This document shows, one piece after another, positions 34,420 through 47,150 of a stretch of 64,000 bases of DNA. The DNA lies in the NCBI RefSeq assembly GCF_040939455.1, contig NC_134116.1:45709400-45773399 (forward strand). The letters run 5' to 3'. This stretch comes from Microcebus murinus. Lineage: Eukaryota > Chordata > Mammalia > Primates > Cheirogaleidae. Each line of letters opens with the position of its first letter. The first letter of the stretch is position 1. The notes under the pieces were generated by a model. That model worked only from the letters and a program-made list of their open reading frames with translations. It made no database searches and was not told the origin of the DNA. The position numbers and the translations under genes were made by a program.

Positions 34420-37400
34420 GATACAAAGAAGAGTGAGAGGAAGGGAAATATACATACACATATCCTTCAGCTCTAGGAATATCTAAGATAGTAATCAATT
34501 TAATCACAGAAAAAATATGTCTGGAAGGACATGTCCATGTGTAATGTTTTTCACAGTAGATAGAAGCTTTCAGCATCACACATTTTTATTGATAACTTTC
34601 ATTTCCTGAGTCCCAGTTACTACATGCGACATTGAGATCTTCCCGCAACAATGTCTTCAAGAATAGCAGCCTGATGGAAGAGCCCAAAAATTAGCTAATG
34701 CTTAAAGTCTCATCACAGAGACTACTGTATGGAACAACAATTTGACTAAAAGATATATATCCATTCTATTAATATATGCATATTATTAGACAATGATTTG
34801 CTCTAATTTGGTAGACTCAGTTTAATCTTAAAAAGGATTTTACATTACTGGTAAAACATACAAGTACTCTAACCATTTGAAAATTTTACTGATCAATTTT
34901 ACTGAAAGTTAATAGATGAAATTGAGATTGCATTTAAAGTATATTCTAATGACATTAAGTGCTCTGGAAATTCTAACAGAAATGAGTATTTTTTTCCAGA
35001 ATGATGTCAGAATCAGATGATAATTCCAAAATCTTGAACAAGGATTTAAAATAAAACTCATGGTAATTTAATCAAAATTTTTATCAATTTAAAAATCTAA
35101 TAATGCAAAATTAAGAAATTGTTCTCTTCTAAATTTAAAAATATTAATCATAGCATAAGCCAAGTGATAGCATTAATATTACATTAACCAACTAAGTAAG
35201 CAATTTTGGATACCTGCTCCAACATTAATCAATGCAGTGGTTATCACTGCACATAAACCTACAAATTTTTAATAAGCTTATTCTATAACATATGTCCTCT
35301 TTAAATGTAATACCCCGAGCCATTTAAAAGTTTAAACTTAATTTTACCTTTAAATACATATCCTGGTGATCAATATGTACATAACTTGAGTTTGTGCATT
35401 AGATTTTTTATTCTTTTCTTGAACATAGAAAGCATCCTGAAATATAGGTTTTAAAATTATTTCAGGAACTCAACTTTAAAATCTGATTTTTATCATAATT
35501 TTCTGATATTGGAGATATCAAATGAATGACACTCAAAAAAAGAGAATCCTGTTAAATAAAGAAAAACTAACATGAAGGACTAATGTATTTGTTGCTACCT
35601 AATTAAATCACATTTTCACCTATTACTGGCTTCATGCGAATACCATCTCTGTATTGTTCTCAATACATTTGCATTAAAATTCATTAATTTGAATTAACAA
35701 TTATTTATTCACATTTATAGCATATGTACACAAATAATTAGAGCAGTACATTTTAACTCATTTAATTAGAATTATACTTGGAATGATACTTATTTTACTG
35801 CCAACAGACAAAATTTGAACTGAGTGGAGGAGAAAAAGGGGTATAATTATGAGATTAGTGTACAACTCTTTCTGTCGGATGAGTAATATCATTGTGGGTC
35901 TATAGATCCAGTCTCTTTAATAGATGCCAGTGGTGCTTTTGTCTATAGTCAATGCCCCATTGACTTAATAGAAACACACTAGGGCCATGCTATTATGCAG
36001 ATTACCTCATCAGCTATCCAACATTGGGCTATATGAGAGCACTTGAGAAAACACAGTGGTCGACCCACTTCATTTGCTCTCAGTGACCCATTGTTCTCAA
36101 TGGTTTTCCATAAAAATTAGCTCAGCTGGGAGAAGCAAAGGTTTAAGAGATTATTAGGTACTCAAACAAATACCTTATCTAGTGGCGGATAATTGCTTGA
36201 GGTTCAGTTCCTGTGAGTTGCTCCTCCAACTCAAAAAAAAAAAAAAATCCTGATGTTTTAGAAAAGTATTGATGAGGTTAAAAAGAACCTTCATTTAACA
36301 TTTATTTTCATTCACCTTGAAATCCCTTACTACTTTAATGCAATCAATCACTGATACTCTGAGACATGAATTCTGTCAATTTTCAGTGATTTTCAGAGAA
36401 ACTAATATTACTTCTAATTTTTAATGTACAATTGACTCAAGCCACATACATTATGTATAGCTAAAAAAATTCAAACACCTGCATAAAAGAAAAGCAACTT
36501 TCAAATATTGTCAAATAAAGACTGTAAATAGCTGCTCAAACTATTTCATGTCTCCTTTAATTAACATTCATAAGCACATAAGAAAGAAAACCTCTGAGTT
36601 TTAAATTTAAATTAAAAGTCAAGCTGTTTTAGCAGAGAATAGGCATATTGCACACAAAAATGTCCTTTGAGAATCACAGTTACGGATTAATAAACACTCT
36701 CCCCCATTTTGCTGCTGGTGTGAGTTTCATTTTGCATATGCTGACCTTGGTTTAGGATTTAGAAAGTTTGTTATTAAACTTAAAATCTGATATCAAGGTG
36801 GACATCAACTGTTGCAAAACAACTATCTATACATTTCTCATTTTAGCAGCATGTATTTTCAGCTAACGTGCTAATATCCAGGGTAGCAAACAAGGACATA
36901 TGCAAAAAAAAAGGACTTTTAGTTCTTATACAGATGAGACTATGCAGTAGATCTGGTTTGCAGGACTCTGTGATCCTCCCCAACATTTCATACCAACTGT
37001 CAACATCTCCCACGCAGACCAAATGTCTTTTACTTGAGATAAAAGTACCTTTGCCTAGAGCTAACCAAACAAATATCAAATTTGTTTTTCCATCACACCT
37101 AAAGATATTTGAAAGATGTATAGATAGCTACCATCACCCTAGCTCATATTCATCTGCCATGCATAAAAATATCCATACTTATACTTTGAACACTAGTAAT
37201 TGTATCCTGTTCTTTATGAGCTCAGAAGTAATACAGAGATTCTGAAAACTGAATAGCCTGAACAATGCCCAAATCAATAAATTGAATGGTTAACTTTAGA
37301 GATAATTTCTAAAGATGATCTTTTGTTTCCGTTTAATTCATACCTTCCTCTTCTGACACCTTCAACTCAAGCCACAGAAGAAATAGTTTTGCTTTGTCCT

Positions 37401-39705
37401 GACTGTAGTAGATTTGCCACTGTTACTAGACAGTCTCAATGTTTCTCCTAGAATGTAATTCATCTTCATTGTTTCTGTGCCGACAGGATGGAACCTGCTT
37501 ACAAATTTTACAGCTAGCAATACTTTTTATTGTTGTTCTGAAAGGGCTCCTGAGGGCTTTCTATTTTATTTTTAGGAACACTGTGATTTTTTTTCCCCTT
37601 TATGCTATACTTTTCACTATTATGAGTGATGACCCTAGAATACTGGGGAGGAAAAAGCAACCCACACCCACCAAACTCTGTAACTGTCATAAGTTTTAAT
37701 GCAATCTTCCAATACATTGATTTATTGCAGGTGTTACGTTTTAACAATGTTATAGCTAATGAAGAATATCAACAGCCCTTGTGGAATGCTGACATTCCTT
37801 CAAACTAAGAAACCTTCTGTATGGCCCAAATGCCTTTCAGAGGGAAAAAATGATACCATAAGGAAGGCAATGTTCTCCCTTTGCTTTCAGGTGTTGAATT
37901 AAAATGTTAGGCAGCTAAAATGTAGATAATTTCATGTTGAAACTATGAAATTATGTCACTCAGTGTCAACCATATTTTTTAAATGTTCTGTTTTGCTTCT
38001 ATGATATTCCTTAGGTTTAATTATAATTGAAAGTAGCCAATAAGCCAACCCCAATAAGCCAATATAGAATGAAATCACCTTTAATGAGGAATGTAACATC
38101 TTGTTAACATTTTAGGGACTTCTATCTATAAATCACGTTGGAAGAGGTATTTATCCTGTATGAAAAACAATACCAGCAAACAAACAAATAAACTTGCTGA
38201 AACTAATGCTTTCATGGTTAGGTTGAAGATGGAATTACAAAATACACTTATTTTTAAAAGAGATTTGCTCTCTTATTCTCTTTCATAATCAATTTTTATA
38301 CTGAGGTTGAAATCCAGTTGCCAACTGTTTTGCAATAGTTTATAAAAATAGATTCAATCTTAATGAAAATTTCTTAAAAATGCACATCCTGAAGAAAGTT
38401 TTTAATATGTATTTATTACTGTCTTAAAAATGATATTTTATAATTATCCAGTACAGAAAAGTGAATTTAGCTATTTCTAAATCATTTTTAAATTTATGAT
38501 GGGACTTTTTTCCATTCTGTAAGCTATAAAGTGTTTGTATATATACATCAATATAATAAGATTTTTTCCTTATTTTTACGTATCAACATCTATATAAAAT
38601 TTATTAAATTAGTTATAACAGTTAAGTAGTTTATTTTTAGAGAAAGGATAATAAAAATGCAGTAAATAATTAAAATAATACCATACTGAAATAAAAACGA
38701 TCATGTTTTTAACATTTGATAAAACTGATATTTTCCTTTAATTAGTAGTTTTGTTTAAATTAAAGTTATTAATAATTTACAACATATTGGATCAAAGAAC
38801 AGATAAAATTATGTAAAAGTAGTATTCTATAATTATAAACCTATGCTGAATTTTGGTAAGCAATTTAAGTATATTACTTGCATTGCATCAAATCTTACTT
38901 TTAATTAGAATTACAATTTATGTTGCATTGCTCAGAGTATATTACTGATTAACATTTTTATGCTAGTTATAGAAGCAATATATTTATTCTGTTTACTATG
39001 ATAATAAAATTAAAAATCTTATGCACTTTCTGCATTAATAAAATTACCTTAAAATTTATATAACATAGATTATATTTGAAGGGTGTTTTTGTTCCATTGT
39101 CCAAAAAAAGCTATATGTCCCATGTTGAAGTTGTTTATAGCTATCTAAATTTTGTTTTGTTTGTTGTAGGGAAATTGTGAGAGCATGTAAATAGGTCTTA
39201 ATCAAAGCACATCCTTGGTGATCTAATAAATACTGATCATGCGATAATTGCTATTCTTCATGGTTTTATGGTGTAAGAAATAGACATCTGAAAGGAATTA
39301 ATTGTTTGAGATTAAATCTTTGTATCCAATTTAACAACTAGGAATTTCAACACAGGTGGTTAAATACATAACCATGTTTGTGATCTACCTTCTTTAGGAA
39401 GAGACTGAGGATGATTATAAAGAATTAAAAATCCTGCTGGTTTGAACGACTAAAACAATTAGCTTATAAATTGTTTCATTCATTTTGGCATCTGTGGCTA
39501 ATCTCTGTTAAGAGTAGACAATGTTCTCCCTACCTTCACAGGGAAACCATATGGTTTTCCCAACAGCATACCTTTCAAGGTTTTCTCCCTATTATTGCTC
39601 AGAAGAAATTCTCTGGTTCAGAAAAGTTGATTTCACCTATCTCCTTAAACCTTTTACTTTTTCTGTCTGTATGTTGGAGTTTTCTCCACTGATAGAAATA
39701 CCATC
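34420..39705. other. Unique AT-rich DNA, no gene seen
   Basis: Over 5 kb without a recognisable transposon. Within it, 35880-36235 is more complex and less AT-rich than its surroundings and ends at an A13 tract (36234-36246). The forward frame at 36868-37245 (125 codons) and overlapping reverse frame have no recognisable domain. 38400-39060 is extremely AT-rich. Confidence 0.5.
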
Positions 39706-39960
39706 CACCCTTCTCTTTACCCCCCAGAATCTTGTCTAGTCACCAACGCCTATCCTGATGCAACCTTCTTTATGACAGGGGAGGACTTCTAAATTTATTT
39801 CTATCTCTTAATTCCTGTGAAATCTTGATTATATTTTGCCTAGTCATGCTTTGTGTTTATCTTCTATCTTCTGTGAAGCTGAAAGTTCCATAGTGGCAGG
39901 GAATATAACTTGCTCATATTTCTAATTATTTTTTCTGCATGCTTGAATGGAGCAGTGCAA
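39706..39960 (+). repeat. L2 3'-end fragment
   Basis: 'gtctagtcaccaacgcctat', then 'tctatctcttaattcctgtg', 'atgctttgtgtttatcttct' and 'aagttccatagtggcaggga' with 'tataacttgctcatatttct' follow the end of L2 ('gtgagctccttgagggcagggactg'). Plus strand, diverged. Confidence 0.6.
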
Positions 39961-39964
39961 AGGT

Positions 39965-40150
39965 GGACTTCATTGTTCATTGCCAGGCTAACTTTCCAGG
40001 TCTACAATGTACTAACCCTATGACCTTGAACAAATTACCCAATAGCTGTGTATCAGTCTCCAGAGGTATACATTATACATAATGATAGTACTGTCTTCAT
40101 AGGAATGTTATGATAATTAAATAAAATATTTAATTCATGCAGAGAGCATT
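39965..40150 (+). repeat. MIR SINE fragment
   Basis: 'aaccctatgaccttgaacaa' followed by 'attacccaatagctgtgtat', 'cagtctccagaggtatacat', 'aatgatagtactgtcttcat' and 'ggaatgttatgataattaaa' matches the order of the MIR core and tail. Confidence 0.75.
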
Positions 40151-40296
40151 ATCTCACTTAGCATACTTTTGGTCAATATGTAAATAATTTGGTTCACTAT
40201 GACTGCCAGGTTTCAGTCTGAACCTGTCAGTTCTTAGCATGCTCATGGCTAAAGAATGACCAGACATGCCAAAGATAGGCAAGCATGAAAATGAGG

Positions 40297-40302
40297 TTTA
40301 CT
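40297..40302 (-). terminator. Possible poly(A) signal variant in the LTR
   Basis: 'agtaaa' on the minus strand lies about 145 bases downstream of the TATA-like box and about 93 bases before the LTR end. AGTAAA is a known weak variant of AATAAA. The placement fits an R region. Confidence 0.4.
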
Positions 40303-40444
40303 GGGGAGAGAAAGACAGGATTATGTAAGTATAGGCTTACAGAGCATGATATATATGCCACAGATGGCAACCAGACTCACTGTCACAGCAGGGCAAGCAA
40401 AAGGAAGGGCAAAGAGAGAGAGAGAGATTGGCTATAGTCTGTGT

Positions 40445-40456
40445 CTTATTTTTATA
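40445..40456 (-). promoter_or_regulatory. TATA-like box of the solitary LTR
   Basis: On the minus strand 'actataaaaataagacac' gives a good TATA-box match about 330 bases after the LTR start. Activity today cannot be judged from sequence. Confidence 0.55.
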
Positions 40457-40790
40457 GTGTCTGGATAGGGAGCTGCCTCATGGTTCAGAGGTCACCATGG
40501 AACCACTTTAAGTGGACAGTTGGGAGTCAAATGACCTGAGTCTTAACTACACATGTGGGTTCTAGGTCACTTTCCAGACTTTATGGTACCCATGTGGCTT
40601 GGCCCTTGGGCTAAAGAGTCCTCTGCATTCTTTTGCAGCTGGTGCACCAGTTCTGATTGGCAGATTCATAGGGCATTCCCTCCTCCCCCAGGTATGGAGA
40701 ATTAGGGTTGGGCAGTACCAAGATGGAGGCAACAGCATCCACTTTCATCTTTAGGAAACCTGGAATCCCTCACTGTCTACCTAACATGAC

Positions 40791-41670
40791 TACAAGCTCT
40801 TTTTACCTTTAAGAAATAGTCATTAATTTATGCAAACTGGACCTGATGTAATTGTGGTGGTCCCAATGTATCATCTTTGCTTTTGCCCTTTGTCTCACTA
40901 GCCTTTGTGAAGGAATGTCTTTATCATGGGTGATATAACGATAGATGTCAAAACTCTTCATTTTTTTGGAGTGAAAAACATTGACCAAAAAAAAGAAAAT
41001 CTTAGTGGGAAGGGCAAATTAAGACCATTGTTATTGTAAAAAGAGAGGTATGAACCTGAATAAAGGATATATAGAATAAATTTGAGGAAATTATATTTTG
41101 ATTCATCAAAGATAAGAGTTGGGAAAAAAAGTATATTGTAGAAATTGATGACTTTGCCAAATGCCTAAAAAGACAGATTCATTTAACAGAGTGGTTTTCA
41201 AACTAACTCTTAAAATACAAGGCTTCAATGAAGGTGCTTTAGGGATTCTGTAAAAGTTTAATTGGCATTTCAGTTTTAAATGTTTTATATGGCTTTAAGG
41301 CTATAATTTGAAAAGTACCTATTCAAACATATTGTATTTTAAAATCATTTAATGCATAATAGCTCTCCAATACTTTAACTTTTGTTCTGATGAATTGATT
41401 TTCATTAGTGAATATTTAATTTTTAATGCATAGAATATATTTATTCTAATAAAATTTCACTTTGCTTATAATATATGTTGGTTTTCACGTAATTTCATTT
41501 ATTTCAGTTATTTCCATTAATAAATTATTTTTTACTACTTAAAAATACTTTAAATATATTGGTTTGAGAGTAAGTTGGGGCAGATACCCAAAAGAAAATA
41601 TTATTCAGGCAGGATATCATTTTGGAGTCTGTGTTTCCACTGAAGTTTTGTCCTGAGAATAGTTGAGAAA
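40791..41670. other. Unique AT-rich DNA, no feature seen
   Basis: No gene or transposon recognised; AT-rich around 41270-41570. Confidence 0.5.
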
Positions 41671-41672
41671 GT

Positions 41673-42310
41673 ATACTCAATTCTTGTTTGTTACAGTAAT
41701 TATGTTCTATAAAATCACTATGAACACTGAATTAGCCAATACTGATTCATTACTCCTTGGGGAAATACAAGGTTAAGTTCCTGTGAGCCTGCGGTCACAA
41801 TATTTTCATCAAACAATCAATACATAACCTTGTTTTATGTGAGTTTCTGTTTAAAGACACCTTATTTAATATATATTGTTGGTTCATTAACACTGAACTC
41901 AATGGCCAACAGCACCATAATTCATGCCTGAACTAAGCTGATCTTACAAGTACATTTTTTCCAGAAAGCATACCACAGCCTTCTCATTCTCAAGAATGCT
42001 ATACAATTCAGCCCTGTGCTTGGGGGCCATTGTAACAGAATCACCATCAAAAAGCACAAAAATTCAAAAAATGTGGCACTAAATAGATAGTGAAAGGATA
42101 TTTTTTCTATTAAACAGAATAATGACTGAAATAAAATGGCAGAAATTTGCTTTGTTGAACTTCAGTTGGTAACAGGAGTATCAGGTGACTGTCAAATTTC
42201 CTGCATGTGTAATTGCAAAAATGGTCATTGATTTTTGTGGTAACAAATAAATCTTAACAAGTTGGTGAATTTGCAAATACAGAATTTTTTAATAAGGAGG
42301 ATCAAGTGTA
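41673..42310 (+). mobile_element. Non-autonomous DNA transposon, probably TcMar-Tigger group
   Basis: Recognisable phrases in order: 'gttacagtaattatgttcta', 'acactgaattagccaatact', 'aaatacaaggttaagttcct', 'cataaccttgttttatgtga', 'ctgtttaaagacaccttatt', 'ggttcattaacactgaactc', 'gcttgggggccattgtaaca', and 'taaatcttaacaagttggtg' near the right end. Ends 'tactcaattcttgttt' and, complemented, 'tacacttgatcctcctt' are similar and are bounded by TA, as expected for Tc1/mariner-class elements. At about 638 bp it lacks a transposase. The exact family name is uncertain. Confidence 0.75.
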
Positions 42311-42379
42311 CTAGGCAATGACACATCATGAAATACGCTGTTAGACTGAATTGTGAAAATTTACCTTCAGCTTATACAC

Positions 42380-42535
42380 TCACCTTGTCACTCTTGTGTG
42401 ACCCATGGGCAGACAGCATTGACATCATTGAAGTGATTGTTAGAAGTGCAGACTCCCAGGCTCATCCCACCAGACTTACTGAATCAGAATATGCAATTTT
42501 AGTGATTTGTATGTGTATTAAGGTTTATACATGGA
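42380..42535 (+). mobile_element. MER5A-type hAT fragment
   Basis: 'cattgacatcattgaagtga' style, then 'tgttagaagtgcagactccc', 'aggctcatcccaccagactt', 'actgaatcagaatatgcaat' and 'gatttgtatgtgtattaagg' match the MER5 consensus order. Ends are eroded. Confidence 0.85.
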
Positions 42536-42540
42536 ATATA

Positions 42541-44659
42541 GTGCAGTAATCTCTAATTGCTAAAATGGTGATAATAATGTCTACCTTATCCGTCCAGGCA
42601 AAAATTAAAGAAGAGAAGTTTATATGAAAATTTTAGGTATGCTCTTACATGTCATAAAAATGTACAAAGGGAAACAGTGGGCTCTTACAGTGGTGAAAAG
42701 AGGGAGGGATGTTTCTATTACATAGCTTAATCAACCTAGTCAAAATGAAAAACTTTCCACTTTTCATCTCATTTTATCCATATAAATTTCTTAAAATCTG
42801 TTTTTTAACAGCTACATTCTTTTCCATTCTTTTTTTTCTTATTTCTATCCCCATTCTAAAGTGTCACTTTCTACTACCTATTTTGATTACATTAAAAAGA
42901 AGAAGAAGAAGAAGAAGTATGTCAATTTTCTTTCCTAAGAATAAGCTTTGCAACTGATAGGGGAAATTATATTTTAAAAATATCACTCTCAAGATATTTG
43001 GGGCTATAATTTTTCTTATTAAAAGCAAAACAAACAAATAACTCACCTTTATCTGAAAGCAAGACATGACCATGCTAGAATTTCTTTACTGGATTGCTAT
43101 GGTATTAAATACCCTTACATTTTATTTCTGGTTTTTGAAAATGACAGAAAGAATGTCTCTCTTTAAATATGTCAAAGAGAATGCCAACTAGAGGATAAAG
43201 CTACCTGGAAAATCAGAAAGAAAATGATATTTAATCCTATACATTCCAACATTCTTTGGGTAAATTTAAGAAAGAAAAGAAAACCATCTCTAACAAAGTT
43301 CCTAATGCATGCATGTGGTTATGAATATAGTGATAAAGAGAAGTACAAAGGGAAAGGTGTATTGCTGCCCTTAAAATATTGTCAAAGCTACTCAAAAGGA
43401 AATTTTTGTTTCCGTATCAACGTGGAGTTCTTATGTGCTGCTAGATTCTAACAAGAGGCTTTTCCTTCTTGCCAGTTGTTTCCATTCACAATATTTAGCC
43501 ACCTAGTGACTGATTTGTGCCAGGTGGAATTTTTCCAAGCATGCAATATTTACAATTCTCTATTTACTAGTTCCTAGAGACAGTCAGATAAAAATACAGC
43601 AGCAAATGGTTTTATTTCCAGATAGAAGAATGTACATAAGTATCTGAGACTCAAATTCAGCCAGATCCCAGAAATGCATTGTTTCACCTACAGAAAAATT
43701 TTTTACTATATTTACAAAAATGAAAAATAAACATTGTATTAAGTAAGCATAGAAAAATTGAATTTACTTTAGATTATGAGATAAAAATTCAACAGATTAT
43801 TAGCTATACAGATGAAGGTGTCAGTAAAAACTAAAAGGCATGCAGAATAGATAGTAAAATGTATTTAAAAAATTGCCTTATGAGTACCAAAAGACTTCCA
43901 AGAATTAATATAATATTATGTCAAAATCTGAGTTGAATTAAAACTGATACTTAAACACAATGTCAACAATATCCTTATCTTGTTTTATTTTCAATACTTA
44001 TAGATACGCTGTGGGAAGTTTTTGGTCTAAGTTGATGTATGAACTATCTACCTCCCACTAGCAATGGGCATCTCTTAAATTCTACTTTTTAAGTATGCTC
44101 TTGAAGTTTAAGCATTAATATCTTGTATTTTTCAACCTCTTCATGCCTACAAGGTTTTATAACACTATTGATTTCAGTGACAGTGAATCATTATGTTTTT
44201 TGAGGACCACTCGCTTTCTACCAGTATGTAAGTGCAACTGCTGGAAAAATGTATTTTAAGGAAACTATACTTAGATCACAAGAAAAATCAAAAGAGGGGA
44301 AGGTAAAGGAAAGGATTTCATTGAATCTCCAATCAATAGTATTTGACCTTATCCAGCATTTAATTGATTGGTTCTTCAAATCTGTAAAATGGAGGATTAC
44401 CCTCCCTGGTTAGAGAAGCTGTTTTACAGCCACCATATACATCTGTATTGATCATGACTGCATTAGGACATGGTTATCATTTAATGGATAGAACAGAATG
44501 GAAGAATTCATTTAAGTGTTACAATGGGCTGTGATCCCACTGTAACTTGCCAGATGTTTGTGACAATCGGTGTCAACTAGCAGTTTTATTTTGGAATTGC
44601 TACTTCCTGGAAACACTTTCAGCTATTGTTTATAAAACACATTAGACAGGTGACAAAAT
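42541..44659. other. Unique DNA with a (GAA)n tract
   Basis: No gene or transposon recognised. The region 43380-43520 is of higher complexity. The (GAA)n is listed separately. Confidence 0.5.
42897..42918. repeat. Short (GAA)n trinucleotide repeat
   Basis: About seven GAA units. The run of Arg in one frame and Leu in the opposite frame are artefacts. Confidence 0.9.
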
Positions 44660-44664
44660 AAGTT

Positions 44665-45065
44665 ATTATTAGGTACTGAGTGTTTGTATTTTCTCGAAAT
44701 TCTTATGTTGAAGCCTTAAACTTCAATATGGCTGTATTTGGAGATGGGGTCTCTAAGGAATTAATTAAGGTTAAATGAGTGCATAAGCATGGGGCAACTG
44801 ATCCAATAGGGTTAGTGTCTTTATAAGAAGAGACACCAAAGAGCTCACTCACTCTGCCTCTCTATTTGAGCATAAAATAAATAGAGGTCCTGTGAGCTTA
44901 CAGTGAGATGGTGGCCACCTACCTACAAGCCATGAGAGGTCTCAGAATAAAACTTACCCTTCTGGCATCATGATCTTGGACTTCCTCTAAAACTGTGAGA
45001 AATGTCTGTTGTTTAACCACTCAGTCTGTGATATTTTGTTATGACAGTCCAAGCATATTAAAACA
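44665..45065 (+). mobile_element. MLT1-type LTR (ERVL-MaLR)
   Basis: The phrase order is that of an MLT1 LTR: 'attcttatgttgaagcctta', 'ggctgtatttggagatgggg', 'tctctaaggaattaattaag', 'tccaatagggttagtgtctt', 'tataagaagagacaccaaag', 'ctacctacaagccatgagag', 'catcatgatcttggacttcc', 'aaaactgtgagaaatgtctg', 'cactcagtctgtgatatttt', 'gttatgacagtcc'. It is a solitary, old LTR with no internal sequence on either side. Confidence 0.85.
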
Positions 45066-45359
45066 GTTATATGGCAGTGTATGAAACAGCAAGAGCATGC
45101 CAAAACACAGATAATGTCAAAGAAACTTCTGAATTAGATTATTCACAAACAAGGGGGGAAAGGAGTTATCTTTGGTTGGAATGCTCATTAATTTGCGATT
45201 AAAATAAATAAGCCCTTTTGAGAATGTTTCATTGCATAACACTGATAACAATTTTGAGGGAAAAGACACAGCATAAGAAAGGAATGTATAAGGTGAAACT
45301 ATTTTTATTTTTTCATTTTATTATGGTGATGACATGTAGTGGGCCAACATTGAGAAGAT

Positions 45360-45550
45360 ATAGCTTGGATACTGACAGCTACTTTTTTGCTTTATGATCT
45401 TGGACATGTCAGCTAATCTCTTTAAAAGGCAGTTTCTTCATGTATAAAATCTGTATAATAATGCCCTACATAGATATTGTGAGAATTAATTGAAGTAATA
45501 TGAACTAACTTAGCTCAGTGCTCAGTAATGAATAGTCACTCAAAAATATT
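45360..45550 (+). repeat. MIR SINE fragment
   Basis: 'tatgatcttggacatgtcag', 'ctaatctctttaaaaggcag', 'tttcttcatgtataaaatct' and 'attgtgagaattaattgaag' with 'ttagctcagtgctcagtaat' follow the MIR core and 3' tail. Confidence 0.8.
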
Positions 45551-45894
45551 TAAAGATTTGAAATGCTGTCCTCATGTTCTATTATTTCATAAATATTGAC
45601 CTGGTTAAAGATACTATTATATTTTTTCTTTAAAAATAACTATAAATCAAATCTTTCTCCCTTTTCACATTACCTACTTTGGATATATATCAAACTAATT
45701 TTTTAGAAAGGCTATAGCAGCCTGATGACTGGTGCTTTTAGTATTATACACAGTAGGAGACTCCTGGCATAAAAATATAAAATGGGTCAAATTATCTTTC
45801 CATTATTAGCACCCATCATGATCCCATTAGCTTCTATTACTGTTTAAGTGAACTTGTGCAAGATACACCTAGCCAGGCTGTGCTCATCTGCCAA

Positions 45895-46010
45895 AAGTTA
45901 GAAGGATAATTTTGATACCTAAATTATGGATTACATGAAAGGATACACATAAAGTATTTAGGATAGTGCCTGGCATGGCATAAGTTCTTAACAAATGATT
46001 ATTGCAGATA
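45895..46010 (+). repeat. MIR SINE 3' fragment
   Basis: 'gaaaggatacacataaagta' then 'taggatagtgcctggcatgg' and 'cataagttcttaacaaatga' match the MIR tail ('gcctggcacatagtaggcgctcaataaatg'). Confidence 0.65.
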
Positions 46011-46254
46011 AAGTTATTAATTTTATCATTATTAATATTTTACACTTTATCATATGAAATACACAGTCCATCTTTTTTGTTATGTCTCATTAGTCCTATA
46101 TTTTTAGGACCTATATACATGAAAAATTATGAGCAATGGTATTTCATAAGAAGGCAAATCATTTTGGCCTATAAAAATTTCTGAATCTATCAAGTAGCAT
46201 AGACATTCTCAATGATCCTGTGATTAAAGTGAAATGGAAGCTATAGTAGAGTTG

Positions 46255-47150
46255 TAAAGGGAGGAATGCCATCCTTTGACAGAAATATTGAGAGATTATG
46301 TCTCTGTTTGAAGCACAGATGGAGAAAACAAGAAGCAGGAAGACAATTTAGGAAGGTTATTGCAATAATCTAAACAGGAAATGATGGCAATTTGGACAAG
46401 GGTACTAGGAGTGAAAGGGATGAGAGATGTCAGATTTTGGATTTTTTTGTGAAGCTCCACACAATACTGTTGTTCATGAAATGTGGAGTGGAGTAAAAGA
46501 TAGTCATATAACTACAAGTTTTTTTTGTTTTTGTTTTTTCGCCTAGAAATATCAGGAGAATTGCTTTATCATGAACTGAGATCTAAAGAAGAAAAAACTG
46601 AGACTAGATGAGATTAACTGTGCAGTGAATGTAGTAAGAGAAGACCAAAGGTCTAAGGACTGTGGAGTGAGCCCTGTAATGCTCCAGTGCTTAGTTACCA
46701 GCTGTAACAAGGAAATGTGAGAAGGAGTGGGCGGCGATGTCACAGAACTCCAAAGGAGTATTTTCTCTAAGTCAAATAAAAGTATAGTATTTCAAGGAGG
46801 AATAATTGATCAACTGTGTCTAGTGCTGTGGTACAGAGATATGGAATTACCTGAAGATCTCCAGATTATCCGGTAGCAAAATAATATTGCTTTTAATAAA
46901 CATTGAAGAGTCAGAAAGAAGAGTTTGGGGGCAAAAGGTAGTGATTGTATTTTATGACAAGTTCAATTCATGGTATTGGTGAGACATCAAATCAGATATA
47001 TTTTTGACTTGAAATGTGAATCTGGAGGTCAGAGCTAGGTCAGGACTGGAAGTGTTAGATTGGGTGTCACACGAATAGAGATTATGTGGAAGCTGTGGAT
47101 TCGATAATACCAATGTGCATGTAGAGTGGGAAGTTATCAATGAAAGGATC
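46255..47150 (+). repeat. Ancient interspersed repeat mosaic (probably LINE 3'-region type)
   Basis: Several phrases belong to a long, GA-rich fossil repeat common in mammals: 'aggaaggttattgcaataat', 'gatgagagatgtcagatttt', 'gaccaaaggtctaaggactg', 'gagccctgtaatgctccagt', 'atttcaaggaggaataattg' and 'atcaactgtgtctagtgctg'. From 46905 an upstream portion of the same repeat appears again ('gaatctggaggtcagagcta'), so the order is not collinear. I think these are L1ME-class 3' UTR pieces but cannot name the family confidently. Confidence 0.45.
46518..46542. repeat. T-rich tract
   Basis: Runs of T8, T5 and T6 separated by single G. Confidence 0.8.

Larger units (their letters stand above)
40204..40786 (-). 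mobile_element. Solitary endogenous retrovirus LTR (ERV1-like), minus strand, intact ends
   Basis: Read on the minus strand, the unit starts 'tgttaggtagacagtgaggg' and ends 'gactgaaacctggca', thus TG...CA as in retroviral LTRs. Identical 4-bp flanks 'tgac' lie at 40200-40203 and 40787-40790; a 4-bp duplication is usual for gammaretrovirus-like ERV1. Minus-strand TATA-like 'tataaaaataag' is the complement of 40445-40456, and an 'agtaaa' poly(A)-signal variant is the complement of 40297-40302. This implies U3 of about 330 bp, R of about 150 bp or less, and short U5. No gag, pol or env sequence adjoins either side, so the provirus was lost by recombination between its two LTRs. The family is not recognised. 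Confidence 0.85.

Noticed and set aside
36843..37245. Overlapping frames of 125 (plus) and 78 (minus) codons
   Set aside because: No domain, start context or splice sites; both strands open together suggests simply a low-stop stretch.
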